Shown piece after piece: positions 1 through 8,549 of a DNA stretch of 26,218 bases; position 1 is the stretch's first letter, and every line of letters starts with the position of its first letter. Made by a program: the position numbers and the translations under genes. This stretch comes from an uncultured Burkholderiales bacterium (GTDB lineage: Bacteria; Pseudomonadota; Gammaproteobacteria; Burkholderiales; Burkholderiaceae_C), in contig CAIODK010000095.1 in the NCBI GenBank assembly GCA_903856995.1, forward strand, positions 1 through 26,218, in the 5' to 3' direction. The notes under the pieces are model-generated. The model was not told the DNA's origin. It made no database searches and was given only the letters and a program-made list of their open reading frames with translations.

Positions 1-144
1 ATGGCCTAAGGCTTTGAAATGGCGCATATGACGGCCGTGTCCGCAGGCGATATCCAACACCGTCCCGTGGGCCGCCAGCAAGTGCGACCACGCTTGAACC
101 CAAGAGGAGGGGGCCTCTTGGCCATGTAAAAGTGTTGCCGTCAT
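1..144 (-). CDS. Class I SAM-dependent methyltransferase, N-terminal fragment
   Basis: The first 48 codons of a minus-strand gene that runs off the left edge of the window. The start is the ATG at 144-142, one base past the stop of the preceding small ORF. Residues 29-37 read VLDIACGHG followed by RH, the glycine-rich motif I that binds S-adenosylmethionine in Rossmann-fold methyltransferases; the LDIACGxGRH form is common in TehB/UbiE-like small-molecule methyltransferases. The substrate cannot be told from this fragment. It is probably co-transcribed with the MFS transporter and the 42-residue membrane ORF upstream. The methyltransferase call is fairly sure; anything narrower would be a guess. 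Confidence 0.75.
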   Translation of the reverse strand, partial: MTATLLHGQEAPSSWVQAWSHLLAAHGTVLDIACGHGRHMRHFKALGH

Positions 145-145
145 G

Positions 146-274
146 TCAGAAACACCCCCACACTTGGTTGGCTAAGGTCAGCAAAAAATCTGGCCGCAAA
201 TAAAGCCAAAGCACGCCCAACAGGGCCCCTGCACAGGCAGCCCCTATCAAAGCTTGTCGCAAGCGGTGACGCAT
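146..274 (-). CDS. Small single-span membrane protein, 42 aa, function unknown
   Basis: A short ORF that fills the gap between the MFS gene (stop at 285-283) and the methyltransferase gene (start at 144). It starts with ATG at 274-272 and stops with TGA at 148-146. The product has a basic N-terminus (MRHRLRQ), one hydrophobic segment of about 17 residues (ALIGAACAGALLGVLWL) and a C-terminus ending in WGCF. This is the layout of a small inner-membrane protein with a cytoplasmic N-terminus. Support is its tight packing between two genes on the same strand and the good charge/hydrophobic pattern. The ribosome-binding site is weak. I do not recognise a named family. Confidence 0.5.
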   Translation of the reverse strand: MRHRLRQALIGAACAGALLGVLWLYLRPDFLLTLANQVWGCF

Positions 275-282
275 CACTGGGC

Positions 283-1503
283 TCACGCTGGCACCCCTGT
301 GAGTTCACGGTCGATGGCGTGTTCTTTCACTGGTAAGTTCACCAAGGCTGCAAACACGCCTAACGCAATCGCGATGTACCAAACGATGTCGTAGCTACCG
401 GTCTTGTCATACAGATAACCACCTAACCAAACCCCCATGAAGCTGCCAATTTGGTGACTGAAGAACACAAACCCGCCCAACATCGACATGTGCGCCACGC
501 CAAAAATCTGCGCCACCACCGCATTGGTAGGCGGCACGGTAGACAGCCACAGCAACCCCATGACACTGGAGAAGATGTAAACACTCATCGGCGTCAGGGG
601 TGCCAGCAAGAACAGCACGATGGTGACCGAGCGAGAGAAGTAGATGAAGGACAAAATCTTGCGCTTCGCCAAGCGCTGGCCCAAGCTGCCCGCGATGTAG
701 GTACCAAATACGTTGAAGAGGCCAATCAACGCCAAAGCAATGCTGGCCACCTCGGGCGACAAGCCGTGGTCTTTCAAATAGCTGGGCATGTGCACCCCGA
801 TGAATACCACTTGAAAGCCGCACACAAAGTAGCCCGCCATCAACAGCTGAAAGCTGCGGTAGTTCATCGCCTCGCTCAGGGCATGCAGGATGGACTGATC
901 GCGGTTGGGCGTGGCCCCACCTGCAAACCCGGGCTCGCGCAAACCATAGGCGAGGGGGATGATGAGCATGCAAGACAACGCCAGCCACACCAACGCCTCT
1001 TGCCAGCCCAATGTGTTGATCAGGTAGCCTTCGGTGGGCACCATCAAGAATTGACCGAACGAACCTGCCGCAGCTGCTACACCCATGGCCCATGAGCGCT
1101 TGGCGGCGCTCACATTGCGTCCAATCACGCCGTAGATCACGGCATAGGTGGTGCCGGCTTGGGCGATGCCAATCACCACACCTGCCGTGACTGTAAAGAT
1201 CGCAGGCGTGGACGAGTACGCCATGCCCACTAAGCCCAATGCATACAGCACCGCACACGTCACGATGACCCGGAAGGCCCCAAATCGGTCAGCCAACATG
1301 CCTGAGAAGATGCCCGCAAAACCCCAAGTCAGGTTCTGAATGGCAATCGCCATGGCGAAGTTTTCGCGGGTCCAGTCTTGCGCTTGCGTGATGGGTTGAA
1401 GCCACAGGCCAAAGCCGTGGCGCACGCCCATGGATAAGGTGACGATCGCGGCCCCGCAGGCCAGCACTTGCCACATGGGCAGCGTTTTGTTGTGTTGAGA
1501 CAT
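283..1503 (-). CDS. MFS transporter (monocarboxylate/OFA-like)
   Basis: A 406-residue polytopic membrane protein with about twelve hydrophobic spans in two halves, split by a polar loop near residues 190-210 (REPGFAGGATPNRDQS). The loop after the second span has the MFS signature GMLADRFGAFRV (near residues 68-79), and a related GSLGQRLAKRK lies in the second half. The N-terminal MGVRHGFGLWLQPIT stretch resembles monocarboxylate or oxalate/formate-type transporters of the major facilitator superfamily. The substrate is probably a small organic acid, but this is inference. The length is normal for an intact MFS carrier. It is divergent from parE and heads the minus-strand cluster with the small membrane ORF and the methyltransferase. 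Confidence 0.85.
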   Translation of the reverse strand: MSQHNKTLPMWQVLACGAAIVTLSMGVRHGFGLWLQPITQAQDWTRENFAMAIAIQNLTWGFAGIFSGMLADRFGAFRVIVTCAVLYALGLVGMAYSSTPAIFTVTAGVVIGIAQAGTTYAVIYGVIGRNVSAAKRSWAMGVAAAAGSFGQFLMVPTEGYLINTLGWQEALVWLALSCMLIIPLAYGLREPGFAGGATPNRDQSILHALSEAMNYRSFQLLMAGYFVCGFQVVFIGVHMPSYLKDHGLSPEVASIALALIGLFNVFGTYIAGSLGQRLAKRKILSFIYFSRSVTIVLFLLAPLTPMSVYIFSSVMGLLWLSTVPPTNAVVAQIFGVAHMSMLGGFVFFSHQIGSFMGVWLGGYLYDKTGSYDIVWYIAIALGVFAALVNLPVKEHAIDRELTGVPA

Positions 1504-1616
1504 GGGGCGACTTTAACCAATGGCGCAATCGTGCGTTTTGGCAAGGTGTTTAGGTACGTCGACTGGGCTGCGGATGGCACTCTGTTGTTTTATACAGTGC
1601 TGCGTTTGAATCTGTC

Positions 1617-1622
1617 TACAAT
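1617..1622 (+). promoter_or_regulatory. Candidate -10 box for parEC
   Basis: TACAAT lies 8 bp before the parE start codon at 1631, in the 127-bp gap between divergent MFS and parE genes. No Shine-Dalgarno sequence precedes parE (the bases are CCGCCCC), so a near-leaderless transcript is possible. A second candidate, TATACA, lies at 1591-1596. Neither has a convincing -35 element. The rest of the gap shows nothing else clear. Confidence 0.3.
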
Positions 1623-1630
1623 TCCGCCCC

Positions 1631-3610
1631 ATGGCTACAAAGCAACCTACTCCACCGCCCCAGTACTCGGAAGGCTCGATTCGTGTTCTCAAAGGACTCG
1701 AACCGGTCAAGCAACGTCCGGGTATGTACACCCGCACAGATAACCCGTTGCACATCCTCCAAGAGGTTTTGGACAACGCGGCTGACGAAGCTCTCGCCGG
1801 ACACGGCAAAAAGATCGGCGTCACGTTGCATGCCGATGGTTCGGTCACCATCGATGACGATGGCCGTGGCATCCCATTCGGCATGCATCCTGAGGAAAAG
1901 GCCCCCGTCATTGAACTGGTCTTCACCCGGCTGCATGCGGGCGGCAAGTTCGACAAAGGCTCGGGCGGCGCCTATAGCTTCTCTGGCGGTTTGCACGGCG
2001 TGGGGGTGAGTGTGACCAACGCACTCTCTAAGCGCATGGAGGCCACTTCGCACCGCGAAGGACAAGTGGCCCGCTTGGTGTTTTCGGGTGGCGACGTGGT
2101 GGAAAAGCTCACCCTCCGCAAACAAGAATCCGGCGACCGCAAGCAAGGCACCAGCGTGCGCGTGTGGCCAGACGCCAAATACTTTGAAACATCGGCCTTG
2201 CCGATGAATGAACTGGTGCACCTGCTGCGCAGCAAAGCCGTGCTCATGCCCGGCGTGAGCGTGACACTCACCAACGAGAAAACCAAAGACACACAAAACT
2301 GGCTCTACAAAGGCGGTCTGCGCGATTATTTGATGCAGTCCCTGCACGGTGACCCGGTCATTCCTTTGTTTGAGGGCGATGGCTATGCCGACAGCAACCA
2401 CGACAGCTTCGCCGAAGGCGAGGGGGCCGCATGGGCGGTGGCGTTCACCGAAGACGGTCAACCCGTGCGTGAGAGCTATGTGAACTTAATCCCCACCAGC
2501 GCGGGTGGTACGCATGACAGTGGCTTGCGCGATGGTCTGTTCACCGCAGTCAAGAGCTTCATTGAATTGCACGCGTTGTTGCCCAAAGGCGTCAAGCTCA
2601 TGCCAGAGGATGTGTTTGCCCGTGCCAGCTACGTGCTGAGCGCCAAGGTGCTCGACCCTCAGTTCCAAGGGCAAATCAAAGAACGCCTCAACTCACGCGA
2701 TGCCGTGCGTTTGGTCTCTAGCTATGTGCGCCCCACGATGGAGCTGTGGCTCAACCAACACGTCGAGTACGGTAAAAAATTGGCCGAACTGGCCATCAAG
2801 GCCGCCCAAAGTCGCCAAAAAGCGGGCCAAAAAGTAGAGAAACGCAAAGGCTCAGGCGTGGCCGTGTTGCCAGGCAAGTTGACCGATTGCGAGAGCAAAG
2901 ACATTGCCTACAACGAAGTGTTTTTGGTGGAGGGTGACTCAGCCGGTGGCAGCGCCAAGATGGGGCGCAACAAAGAAAACCAAGCCATCCTGCCCTTGCG
3001 CGGTAAGGTGCTCAACACGTGGGAAGTCGAACGCGACCGCTTGTTTGCCAACAACGAAATTCACGACATCTCGGTGGCGGTGGGCGTTGACCCGCACGGC
3101 CCCAACGACAGCCCCGACATGAGCGGTCTGCGTTACGGCAAGGTCTGCATCTTGTCGGATGCGGACGTGGACGGCTCGCACATCCAAGTGTTGTTGCTCA
3201 CGCTGTTCTTCCGTCACTTCCCTAAATTGATCGAAACCGGACATGTGTTTGTGGCTCGCCCGCCCCTGTTCCGCGTCGATGCACCCGCGCGAGGCAAAAA
3301 GCCAGCGTCCAAGGTGTACGCCTTGGACGACGGTGAACTCACCGCCATCCTAGACAAGCTGCGTAAAGACGGTGTGCGCGAAGGCTCATGGAGCATCAGT
3401 CGCTTCAAAGGTTTGGGCGAGATGAGTGCCGAACAACTGTGGGACACCACCCTCAACCCTGACACCCGTCGCTTGATGCCTGTGCAACTGGGCTCGCTCG
3501 ACTTTGCAACCACCGAAGGTTTGATCACGCAACTCATGGGCAAAGGCGAAGCCGCTGCACGCCGTGAGCTGATGGAACTGCATGGCGATTCGATTGAGAT
3601 TGACGTATGA
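1631..3610 (+). CDS. parE: DNA topoisomerase IV subunit B (ParE)
   Basis: The ATPase subunit of topoisomerase IV, which with ParC decatenates daughter chromosomes and relaxes supercoils. The protein has 659 residues, as is usual for betaproteobacterial ParE and shorter than GyrB. The GHKL ATP-binding domain shows LQEVLDNAADEA with catalytic Glu45 and Mg-binding Asn49, then DDDGRGIP near residues 76-82 and GGLHGVGVSVTNALS further on. The TOPRIM domain shows EGDSAGG (Glu434) and DADVDG (Asp510, Asp512, Asp514), the metal-binding acids. RFKGLGEM near the C-terminus is the usual family motif. The stop overlaps the parC start by 4 bp (ATGA), so the two subunits are probably translated together. 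The ParE rather than GyrB call rests on length and the adjacent parC. Confidence 0.97.
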   Translation: MATKQPTPPPQYSEGSIRVLKGLEPVKQRPGMYTRTDNPLHILQEVLDNAADEALAGHGKKIGVTLHADGSVTIDDDGRGIPFGMHPEEKAPVIELVFTRLHAGGKFDKGSGGAYSFSGGLHGVGVSVTNALSKRMEATSHREGQVARLVFSGGDVVEKLTLRKQESGDRKQGTSVRVWPDAKYFETSALPMNELVHLLRSKAVLMPGVSVTLTNEKTKDTQNWLYKGGLRDYLMQSLHGDPVIPLFEGDGYADSNHDSFAEGEGAAWAVAFTEDGQPVRESYVNLIPTSAGGTHDSGLRDGLFTAVKSFIELHALLPKGVKLMPEDVFARASYVLSAKVLDPQFQGQIKERLNSRDAVRLVSSYVRPTMELWLNQHVEYGKKLAELAIKAAQSRQKAGQKVEKRKGSGVAVLPGKLTDCESKDIAYNEVFLVEGDSAGGSAKMGRNKENQAILPLRGKVLNTWEVERDRLFANNEIHDISVAVGVDPHGPNDSPDMSGLRYGKVCILSDADVDGSHIQVLLLTLFFRHFPKLIETGHVFVARPPLFRVDAPARGKKPASKVYALDDGELTAILDKLRKDGVREGSWSISRFKGLGEMSAEQLWDTTLNPDTRRLMPVQLGSLDFATTEGLITQLMGKGEAAARRELMELHGDSIEIDV

Positions 3611-5949
3611 CCGATTTGTTCTCCCCTGAAGTGGTCACCCCCGAGGCTGACGACGACCAAAGCTTGGGCCGCTACGCCCAACGTGCCTACCTTGAATACG
3701 CGCTCAGCGTGGTCAAAGGCCGTGCCTTACCTGACGTCTGCGATGGTCAAAAGCCGGTGCAGCGACGCATTTTGTATTCGATGTCACGTATGGGGCTCGG
3801 CTTCAGTGGTAACTCGGGCGCCAAGCCCGTCAAATGCGCCCGTGTGGTCGGCGATGTGCTGGGCCGCTACCACCCTCACGGCGACAGTGCCGCCTATGAG
3901 GCGTTGGTGCGCATGGCGCAAGACTTTGCGCAACGCTACCCGCTGATTGACGGCCAAGGCAACTTTGGCTCGCGCGACGGTGACGGCGCTGCCGCCATGC
4001 GCTACACCGAAGCGCGCTTGGCCAAAATCACCACCTTGCTGCTCGACGAGATTGACGAAGGCACTGTCGACTTCCAGCCCAACTACGACGGCTCCACCGA
4101 AGAGCCCAAGCAGTTGCCCGCACGCTTGCCGTTTGCTTTGCTTAACGGTGCCAGCGGCATTGCTGTGGGCATGGCCACCGAAATTCCTAGCCACAACCTG
4201 CGGGAAGTGGCAGATGCGTGCGTGGCGCTCATCAAGTCACCCAAGATGAGTGACGCCGAGTTGCTGCAAATCTTGCCTGCGCCCGATTACCCTGGTGGCG
4301 GCCAAATCATCAGCAGCGCATCGGACATTGCCGACGCCTACCGCACCGGTCGTGGCTCGCTCAAAGTGCGTGCGCGCTGGAGCATCGAAGACCTAGCCCG
4401 CGGCCAATGGCAATTGGTGGTCAACGAGTTGCCACCAGGCGTCAGCACCCAAAAAGTATTGGAAGAGATTGAAGAGCTCACCAACCCCAAGGTCAAGACG
4501 GGCAAAAAAGCACTCAGCGCCGATCAAACCCAGCTCAAAGCCACCCTCTTGTCGGTGCTAGATGTGGTGCGCGACGAATCGAGCAAAGACGCCGCTGTGC
4601 GATTGGTGTTCGAACCCAAAACCCGCACCATTGAGCAACAAGAACTCATCACCACGTTGCTGGCGCACACCAGCTTGGAAACCTCATCCTCCATCAACCT
4701 GACCATGGTGGGTATCGATGGCCGTCCGGTCCCGAAGTCGCTGCGCGACATGTTGACCGAGTGGATTGAGTTCCGTTCCGGCACTATCCTGCGCCGCTCA
4801 CAGCACCGCTTGAATAAGGTGCTGGACCGCATCCATATCTTGGAAGGTCGTCAGTTGGTGTTGCTTAATATTGACGAGGTGATCGCCATCATCCGTCAGA
4901 GCGACGAGCCCAAGCAGGCCCTGATGGATCGCTTCAAACTCAGCGAACGACAAGCCGAAGACATTTTAGAAATTCGCCTGCGTCAGTTGGCGCGTTTGGA
5001 AGCTATCAAGATTGAGCAAGAGCTCAAAGAGTTGCGCGAAGATCAAGCCAAGCTCGAAGACATCGTGGGTAACCCATCGGCACTGCGCCGCTTGATGGTC
5101 AAAGAAATTGAAGCCGACGCCAAAACCTTTGCTGACCCACGCCGCACGCTCATTCAAGAAGAGAAAAAAGCAGTGGCCGAAGTCAAGGTGGTGGACGAGC
5201 CTGTGACCGTTGTGGTCTCTGAAAAAGGATGGGTGCGTGCACGCACCGGCCATGGTCACGATCCGGTTAGCTTTGCCTTCAAGTCGGGCGATGGCTTGCA
5301 CGGCACGTTTGAGTGCCGCACGGTGGACACCTTCATCGCGTTTGGTTCTAACGGTCGCATCTATTCAGTGCCCGTCTCGGTGCTGCCAGGCGCACGCGGT
5401 GACGGCCAACCGGTAACGACCTTGGTTGATCTTGAAGCCGGCACCCAATTGCTGCACTATGTGGCGGGCCCAAGTGGCGCAGCGTTCTTGCTGAGTAGCT
5501 CGGGGGGCTATGGCTTCATGGCCAACATCGAGCACATGATTTCACGCAACAAAAGCGGCAAAGCTTTCATCACTGTGGGCGACGGCGAAACCGTGTGCCG
5601 CCCATCACCCGTCAGCGGTGGCTCGGGTGCACAGCCTGTGGCCCCTGCTACGCATGTGGCTTGTGCCTCCACAGGTGGTCGCTTCTTGACCTTTGATTTG
5701 TCTGAACTCAAAGCCATGGAGAAGGGCGGTCGCGGCTTGATGCTGATTGACCTAGAAGCCAAAGACACCTTGGCCGGTGCGGCTGCATACACCCGCAGCG
5801 TGCGCATCGAGGGCATTGGCCGTGGCGGAAAAGTACGCGAAGAAACCCTAGAGATTCGCAGCTTGAACAACGCCAAAGCGGCACGTGCCAAAAAAGGCAA
5901 AGTGGCGGACTTGGGCTTTAAGCCAAATGCGGTGGTGCGCGTGGAATAA
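3607..5949 (+). CDS. parC: DNA topoisomerase IV subunit A (ParC)
   Basis: The DNA-cleaving subunit of topoisomerase IV, 780 residues. The winged-helix/tower breakage-reunion domain comes first. The catalytic tyrosine is Tyr133 in AAMRYTEARL, the residue that makes the covalent link to DNA. The quinolone-resistance-determining region reads HPHGDSAAYEA with Ser94 and Glu98, the residues that match E. coli Ser80 and Glu84. Both are the wild-type, drug-sensitive forms. The C-terminal part from about residue 520 has repeated GxG-containing beta blades (EKGWVRARTGHGHD and so on), consistent with the beta-pinwheel that wraps DNA. The start is the ATG inside the parE stop. A strong hairpin terminator follows directly. 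Confidence 0.97.
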   Translation: MTDLFSPEVVTPEADDDQSLGRYAQRAYLEYALSVVKGRALPDVCDGQKPVQRRILYSMSRMGLGFSGNSGAKPVKCARVVGDVLGRYHPHGDSAAYEALVRMAQDFAQRYPLIDGQGNFGSRDGDGAAAMRYTEARLAKITTLLLDEIDEGTVDFQPNYDGSTEEPKQLPARLPFALLNGASGIAVGMATEIPSHNLREVADACVALIKSPKMSDAELLQILPAPDYPGGGQIISSASDIADAYRTGRGSLKVRARWSIEDLARGQWQLVVNELPPGVSTQKVLEEIEELTNPKVKTGKKALSADQTQLKATLLSVLDVVRDESSKDAAVRLVFEPKTRTIEQQELITTLLAHTSLETSSSINLTMVGIDGRPVPKSLRDMLTEWIEFRSGTILRRSQHRLNKVLDRIHILEGRQLVLLNIDEVIAIIRQSDEPKQALMDRFKLSERQAEDILEIRLRQLARLEAIKIEQELKELREDQAKLEDIVGNPSALRRLMVKEIEADAKTFADPRRTLIQEEKKAVAEVKVVDEPVTVVVSEKGWVRARTGHGHDPVSFAFKSGDGLHGTFECRTVDTFIAFGSNGRIYSVPVSVLPGARGDGQPVTTLVDLEAGTQLLHYVAGPSGAAFLLSSSGGYGFMANIEHMISRNKSGKAFITVGDGETVCRPSPVSGGSGAQPVAPATHVACASTGGRFLTFDLSELKAMEKGGRGLMLIDLEAKDTLAGAAAYTRSVRIEGIGRGGKVREETLEIRSLNNAKAARAKKGKVADLGFKPNAVVRVE

Positions 5950-5977
5950 AAAAAGCGGCTCAACGAGCCGCTTTTTT
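5949..5977. terminator. Rho-independent terminator, probably bidirectional
   Basis: An 8-bp perfect stem AGCGGCTC (5954-5961) / GAGCCGCT (5965-5972) with a 3-nt AAC loop. It is flanked by an A-run before and a T-run after (5972-5977), so it can work on both strands. It begins at the parC stop and also lies just past the end of the convergent minus-strand gene at 5993, so it probably ends both transcripts. Confidence 0.9.
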
Positions 5978-5992
5978 GTGGGATGCCAAGAT

Positions 5993-6256
5993 TTAAGCTT
6001 TGGCTTTTTCTGTCTCAACAGCAGTCGCCGCAGCTGGGTCAGCTTCTTTCTTGGGAGGGCTGCAGTCAAAACAAACAAACATGGATGAACCCAAGATGCG
6101 CTTGAATGAACCATTGTTGCGGGGCTTGTGAACACCGCACTTGATGCAGCTCATGGTGTCGCCGGTGCGGCCAAGACCTTCGAATGGTGAACCGCCTTTT
6201 TTCGACTTGTAGCGCAAACCATCGTTGGAGATTTCTGTTTTTTCTGGGCGTGACAT
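5993..6256 (-). CDS. Small CxxC...CxxC protein, putative zinc ribbon, unknown function
   Basis: An 87-residue protein with two cysteine pairs, Cys37-x2-Cys40 and Cys62-x2-Cys65, in a short core (MSCIKCGVHKPR ... MFVCFDCSP). Four cysteines at this spacing usually bind one zinc as a ribbon. The N-terminus has a basic KSKKGGSPFEGLG stretch and the C-terminus is an Ala/Glu/Lys-rich tail. I chose ATG at 6256-6254; reading further upstream needs a TTG at 6277. I recall similar short proteins in Burkholderiales genomes without a known role, but cannot name a family. It converges on parC and shares the terminator. Structure suggests nucleic-acid or protein binding, which is inference only. Confidence 0.75.
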   Translation of the reverse strand: MSRPEKTEISNDGLRYKSKKGGSPFEGLGRTGDTMSCIKCGVHKPRNNGSFKRILGSSMFVCFDCSPPKKEADPAAATAVETEKAKA

Positions 6257-6338
6257 TCGGTTTAGTTCTCGAGGCAAAGACGCTATTTTCGCAAATTTAT
6301 CAACCGTTCTACGAAGCAGGCCTCAAAAACCTCAAAAA

Positions 6339-6749
6339 TCAGCGTAAAAAACGCCTTGACAGCCGTAAAACAGTCGGCCCAATACGCTGAGAGATGGATT
6401 GACGGTGTTTTGCAAAGAGCATATAGACCGGTTGCAACACCGGCATGAGCCAGTGGCGCGACAAAACCCACGCTAAAAAATCGAGCTGAACTGCTTTGTA
6501 AGCCATGGCAAACACGGGTACACCGACCAGCACATGGCCTTCAGCTGTGCGGCCATGTATCTGTGCCAAGGCGGCATCGCATGAGATGCGATGGCCTTCA
6601 GCGGCGAAGCCGCTGTGCGTGACGTCCACAAAAGCGAGCTGACCGTGTCCGTTGCGCGACTGCAAATACTCAATCTCAGCCACGCACAGCGGGCACTGGC
6701 CGTCGTAGTACAACGTCAACGTGGGTGGGGCAGCTTGGGTTTGGGGCAT
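6339..6749 (-). CDS. DUF393 / DCC-family thiol-disulfide oxidoreductase-like protein
   Basis: A 136-residue protein with the DUF393 signature YYDGQCPLC at residues 14-22: Asp16, Cys19 and Cys22 form the DxxCxxC motif that gives the DCC family its name. The family is predicted to have a thioredoxin-like fold with redox-active cysteines, but its substrate is not established. The central part (residues about 80-117) is hydrophobic, typical of the family, and the tail is basic. It is divergent from the amidase gene. The 82-bp gap to the next minus-strand gene (6257-6338) has only a short tandem CTCAAAAA pair and no clear promoter. Confidence 0.8.
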   Translation of the reverse strand: MPQTQAAPPTLTLYYDGQCPLCVAEIEYLQSRNGHGQLAFVDVTHSGFAAEGHRISCDAALAQIHGRTAEGHVLVGVPVFAMAYKAVQLDFLAWVLSRHWLMPVLQPVYMLFAKHRQSISQRIGPTVLRLSRRFLR

Positions 6750-6806
6750 GGCGTGCCGAGGCTAGCACAGCGGTATCGCGCCAATCGATGATGCAGAATT
6801 AACCCC

Positions 6807-8132
6807 ATGACTCAACCTAGCTTTGACCCCTCCACATCCGCGATGCAACGCGTGGACCACGCGCTAGAAGTTGCCGCCACACCTGCGGCGCAGCATGTGT
6901 TCACGCAGTTGTATGTCGATGCAGCACGTGCCACGGCGCATCAGTGCGATGCCGCAAACCAATCGGGCCGCAACCTAGGCGCTTTGCATGGTGTGTGCAT
7001 CACGCTCAAAGACAACCTCGACGTGGCTGGAGAAACCACGATGGCTGGTGGCGTTGTGTGCGTGGGCGAAGCGCATGCGCAGCAGGATGCGCCCGTGGTG
7101 CAACGCTTGCGCGCGGCAGGTGCGGTGGTACTGGGCAAAACCAATATGAGTGAGTTTGCATTCTCAGGCGTGGGCATCAACCCGCACCATGGCACGCCCG
7201 TCAACCCTGTCGACAGGGCGTACGCACGCGTGCCCGGTGGTTCGTCGTCGGGCGCAGCGGTGTCGGTGGCGTTGGGTCTTGCCGAGGTAGGCATTGGCAC
7301 GGACACGGGGGGCTCTATCCGCATCCCGGCTGCGCTGTGCGGTTTGGTGGGTTTTAAGAGTACGCAAGCGCGCATTCCTCGCACGGGTGTGATGGAGCTG
7401 TCACGCACACTCGACACGGTGGGCAGCATGACCCGCTCGGTGCGCGCGTGTTTGGTGGTCGACGCGGTGATGTCGCAACAGCCGTTGCCCACCGATGCCG
7501 CCAACTTGCGCGGCTTGCGTTTTGCTGTGCCGCAAACTTTGATGATGGACGATGTCGATGCCGCAGTAGCCCAAGCCTTTACGCGCACTTTGCTCAGCAT
7601 TGCCGAGGCGGGTGCGCAGGTGGTGGAGATACCTTTCAAAGCGCTGGGCGACATTGCCGCGCTTAGCATGCCCGGTGGTTTTTCGCCCATCGAGAGCTAC
7701 GCGGCGCACCATGCACGCTTAGAGCGCGGTGCAGACCGCATCGACCCCCGTGTGGTGGCCCGCATGATGTTTGGCAAGGGCATCAGCGCACAAGACTACC
7801 TTGAGCTCCACAACCGTCGCCACGCTTGGATTGTCGACGCCCAACAAACGCTGCACGGCTTTGACGCCATGCTGTGCCCGACCGTCCCAATGGTGGCCCC
7901 GTTGATTGAGCCCTTGCTCAATGACGACGATGCGTTCTTCAAAGTCAACCGTTTGTTGTTGCGCAACCCCGCGGCCATCAACTACATGGATGGGTGCTCT
8001 TGGAGCCTGCCTTGCCACCAAGCGGGCGAGCTGCCTGTGGGCTTGATGGTCTCAGGCTTGGCAGAGCAAGATGCGCATTTGGCGCGGGTGGCGCTGGCTT
8101 TAGAAAACTTAATGAATTCTTTACATGCTTAG
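6807..8132 (+). CDS. Amidase-signature family hydrolase
   Basis: A 441-residue enzyme of the amidase signature (AS) family, which hydrolyses amide bonds with a Ser-cisSer-Lys triad. The triad is intact: Lys68 in TLKDNLDVAG, cis-Ser146 in PGGSSSGAAVSVA, and nucleophile Ser170 in GTDTGGSIRIPA. The Ser-to-Ser spacing of 24 matches GatA. The protein is shorter than typical GatA (about 485) and there is no gatB or gatC nearby, so a general amidase is more likely than tRNA amidotransferase. The natural substrate is unknown. The start is ATG at 6807 with no Shine-Dalgarno sequence; CAGAAT at 6794-6799 might be a -10 box. No signal peptide is seen, so it is cytoplasmic. Confidence 0.88.
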   Translation: MTQPSFDPSTSAMQRVDHALEVAATPAAQHVFTQLYVDAARATAHQCDAANQSGRNLGALHGVCITLKDNLDVAGETTMAGGVVCVGEAHAQQDAPVVQRLRAAGAVVLGKTNMSEFAFSGVGINPHHGTPVNPVDRAYARVPGGSSSGAAVSVALGLAEVGIGTDTGGSIRIPAALCGLVGFKSTQARIPRTGVMELSRTLDTVGSMTRSVRACLVVDAVMSQQPLPTDAANLRGLRFAVPQTLMMDDVDAAVAQAFTRTLLSIAEAGAQVVEIPFKALGDIAALSMPGGFSPIESYAAHHARLERGADRIDPRVVARMMFGKGISAQDYLELHNRRHAWIVDAQQTLHGFDAMLCPTVPMVAPLIEPLLNDDDAFFKVNRLLLRNPAAINYMDGCSWSLPCHQAGELPVGLMVSGLAEQDAHLARVALALENLMNSLHA

Positions 8133-8168
8133 CCCACAATCGATGCATTGAGAGAAAGAGAGCGCGTT

Positions 8169-8549
8169 ATGACTTCTAAATTTCGTATGTTGGTTTTAGG
8201 CGTGTTGCTGGCAGTTACTGCCGGTGGCGCGATGGCCCATGGTCCATATGGTGGCTACCGCGGGCATAGCGGTGGTTACTACCGTGGTGGTGGCGACTAT
8301 TTCTGGGGCCCCGCGTTGGTGGGCGGGGCAATTGTGGGGACGTCCATTTATTTGTCGCGCCCTGTGCAGCCATCAACCGTCATCATCACCAGCCCTCCAG
8401 CGGTGGTGATGAACAACCCACAGCCTACCCAATGGGTAAATGGTCAGCCCGTGCCAGCGCCTGTCGAAGCGTATTACTGCCGTGACTTTGGTCAATATTT
8501 CCCTGTGGTGCAAACCTGTCCCACTCCTTGGATGGTGGTGATGCGATGA
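8169..8549 (+). CDS. Gly/Tyr/His-rich exported protein
   Basis: A 126-residue small secreted protein of unknown function. Residues 1-23 form a Sec signal peptide (basic start, hydrophobic core LVLGVLLAVTAGG, cleavage likely after AMA). A Gly/Tyr/His stretch follows (GPYGGYRGHSGGYYRGGG), then a glycine-zipper-like hydrophobic segment GPALVGGAIVGTSIYL that may sit in or on a membrane. The C-terminus has two cysteines in YYCRDFGQYFPVVQTCPTPW. I chose the ATG at 8169 because AGAGAAAGAGAG at 8151-8162 is a good ribosome-binding site just before it; an ATG at 8148 would spoil the signal peptide. It is a paralogue of the N-terminal part of the ORF at 8990 and overlaps the MAPEG gene by 4 bp. Confidence 0.75.
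   Translation: MTSKFRMLVLGVLLAVTAGGAMAHGPYGGYRGHSGGYYRGGGDYFWGPALVGGAIVGTSIYLSRPVQPSTVIITSPPAVVMNNPQPTQWVNGQPVPAPVEAYYCRDFGQYFPVVQTCPTPWMVVMR

Noticed and set aside
1616..2461. A 281-residue minus-strand frame opposite parE
   Set aside because: It is antisense to an unmistakable ParE ATPase domain and its translation is His/Ala/Val-rich with no family motifs.
6321..6353. A possible hairpin GCGT-AAAAA-ACGC and tandem CTCAAAAA at the end of the DUF393 gene
   Set aside because: The stem is only 4 bp and partly coding; there is no GC-rich stem with a U-run, so I do not call a terminator.
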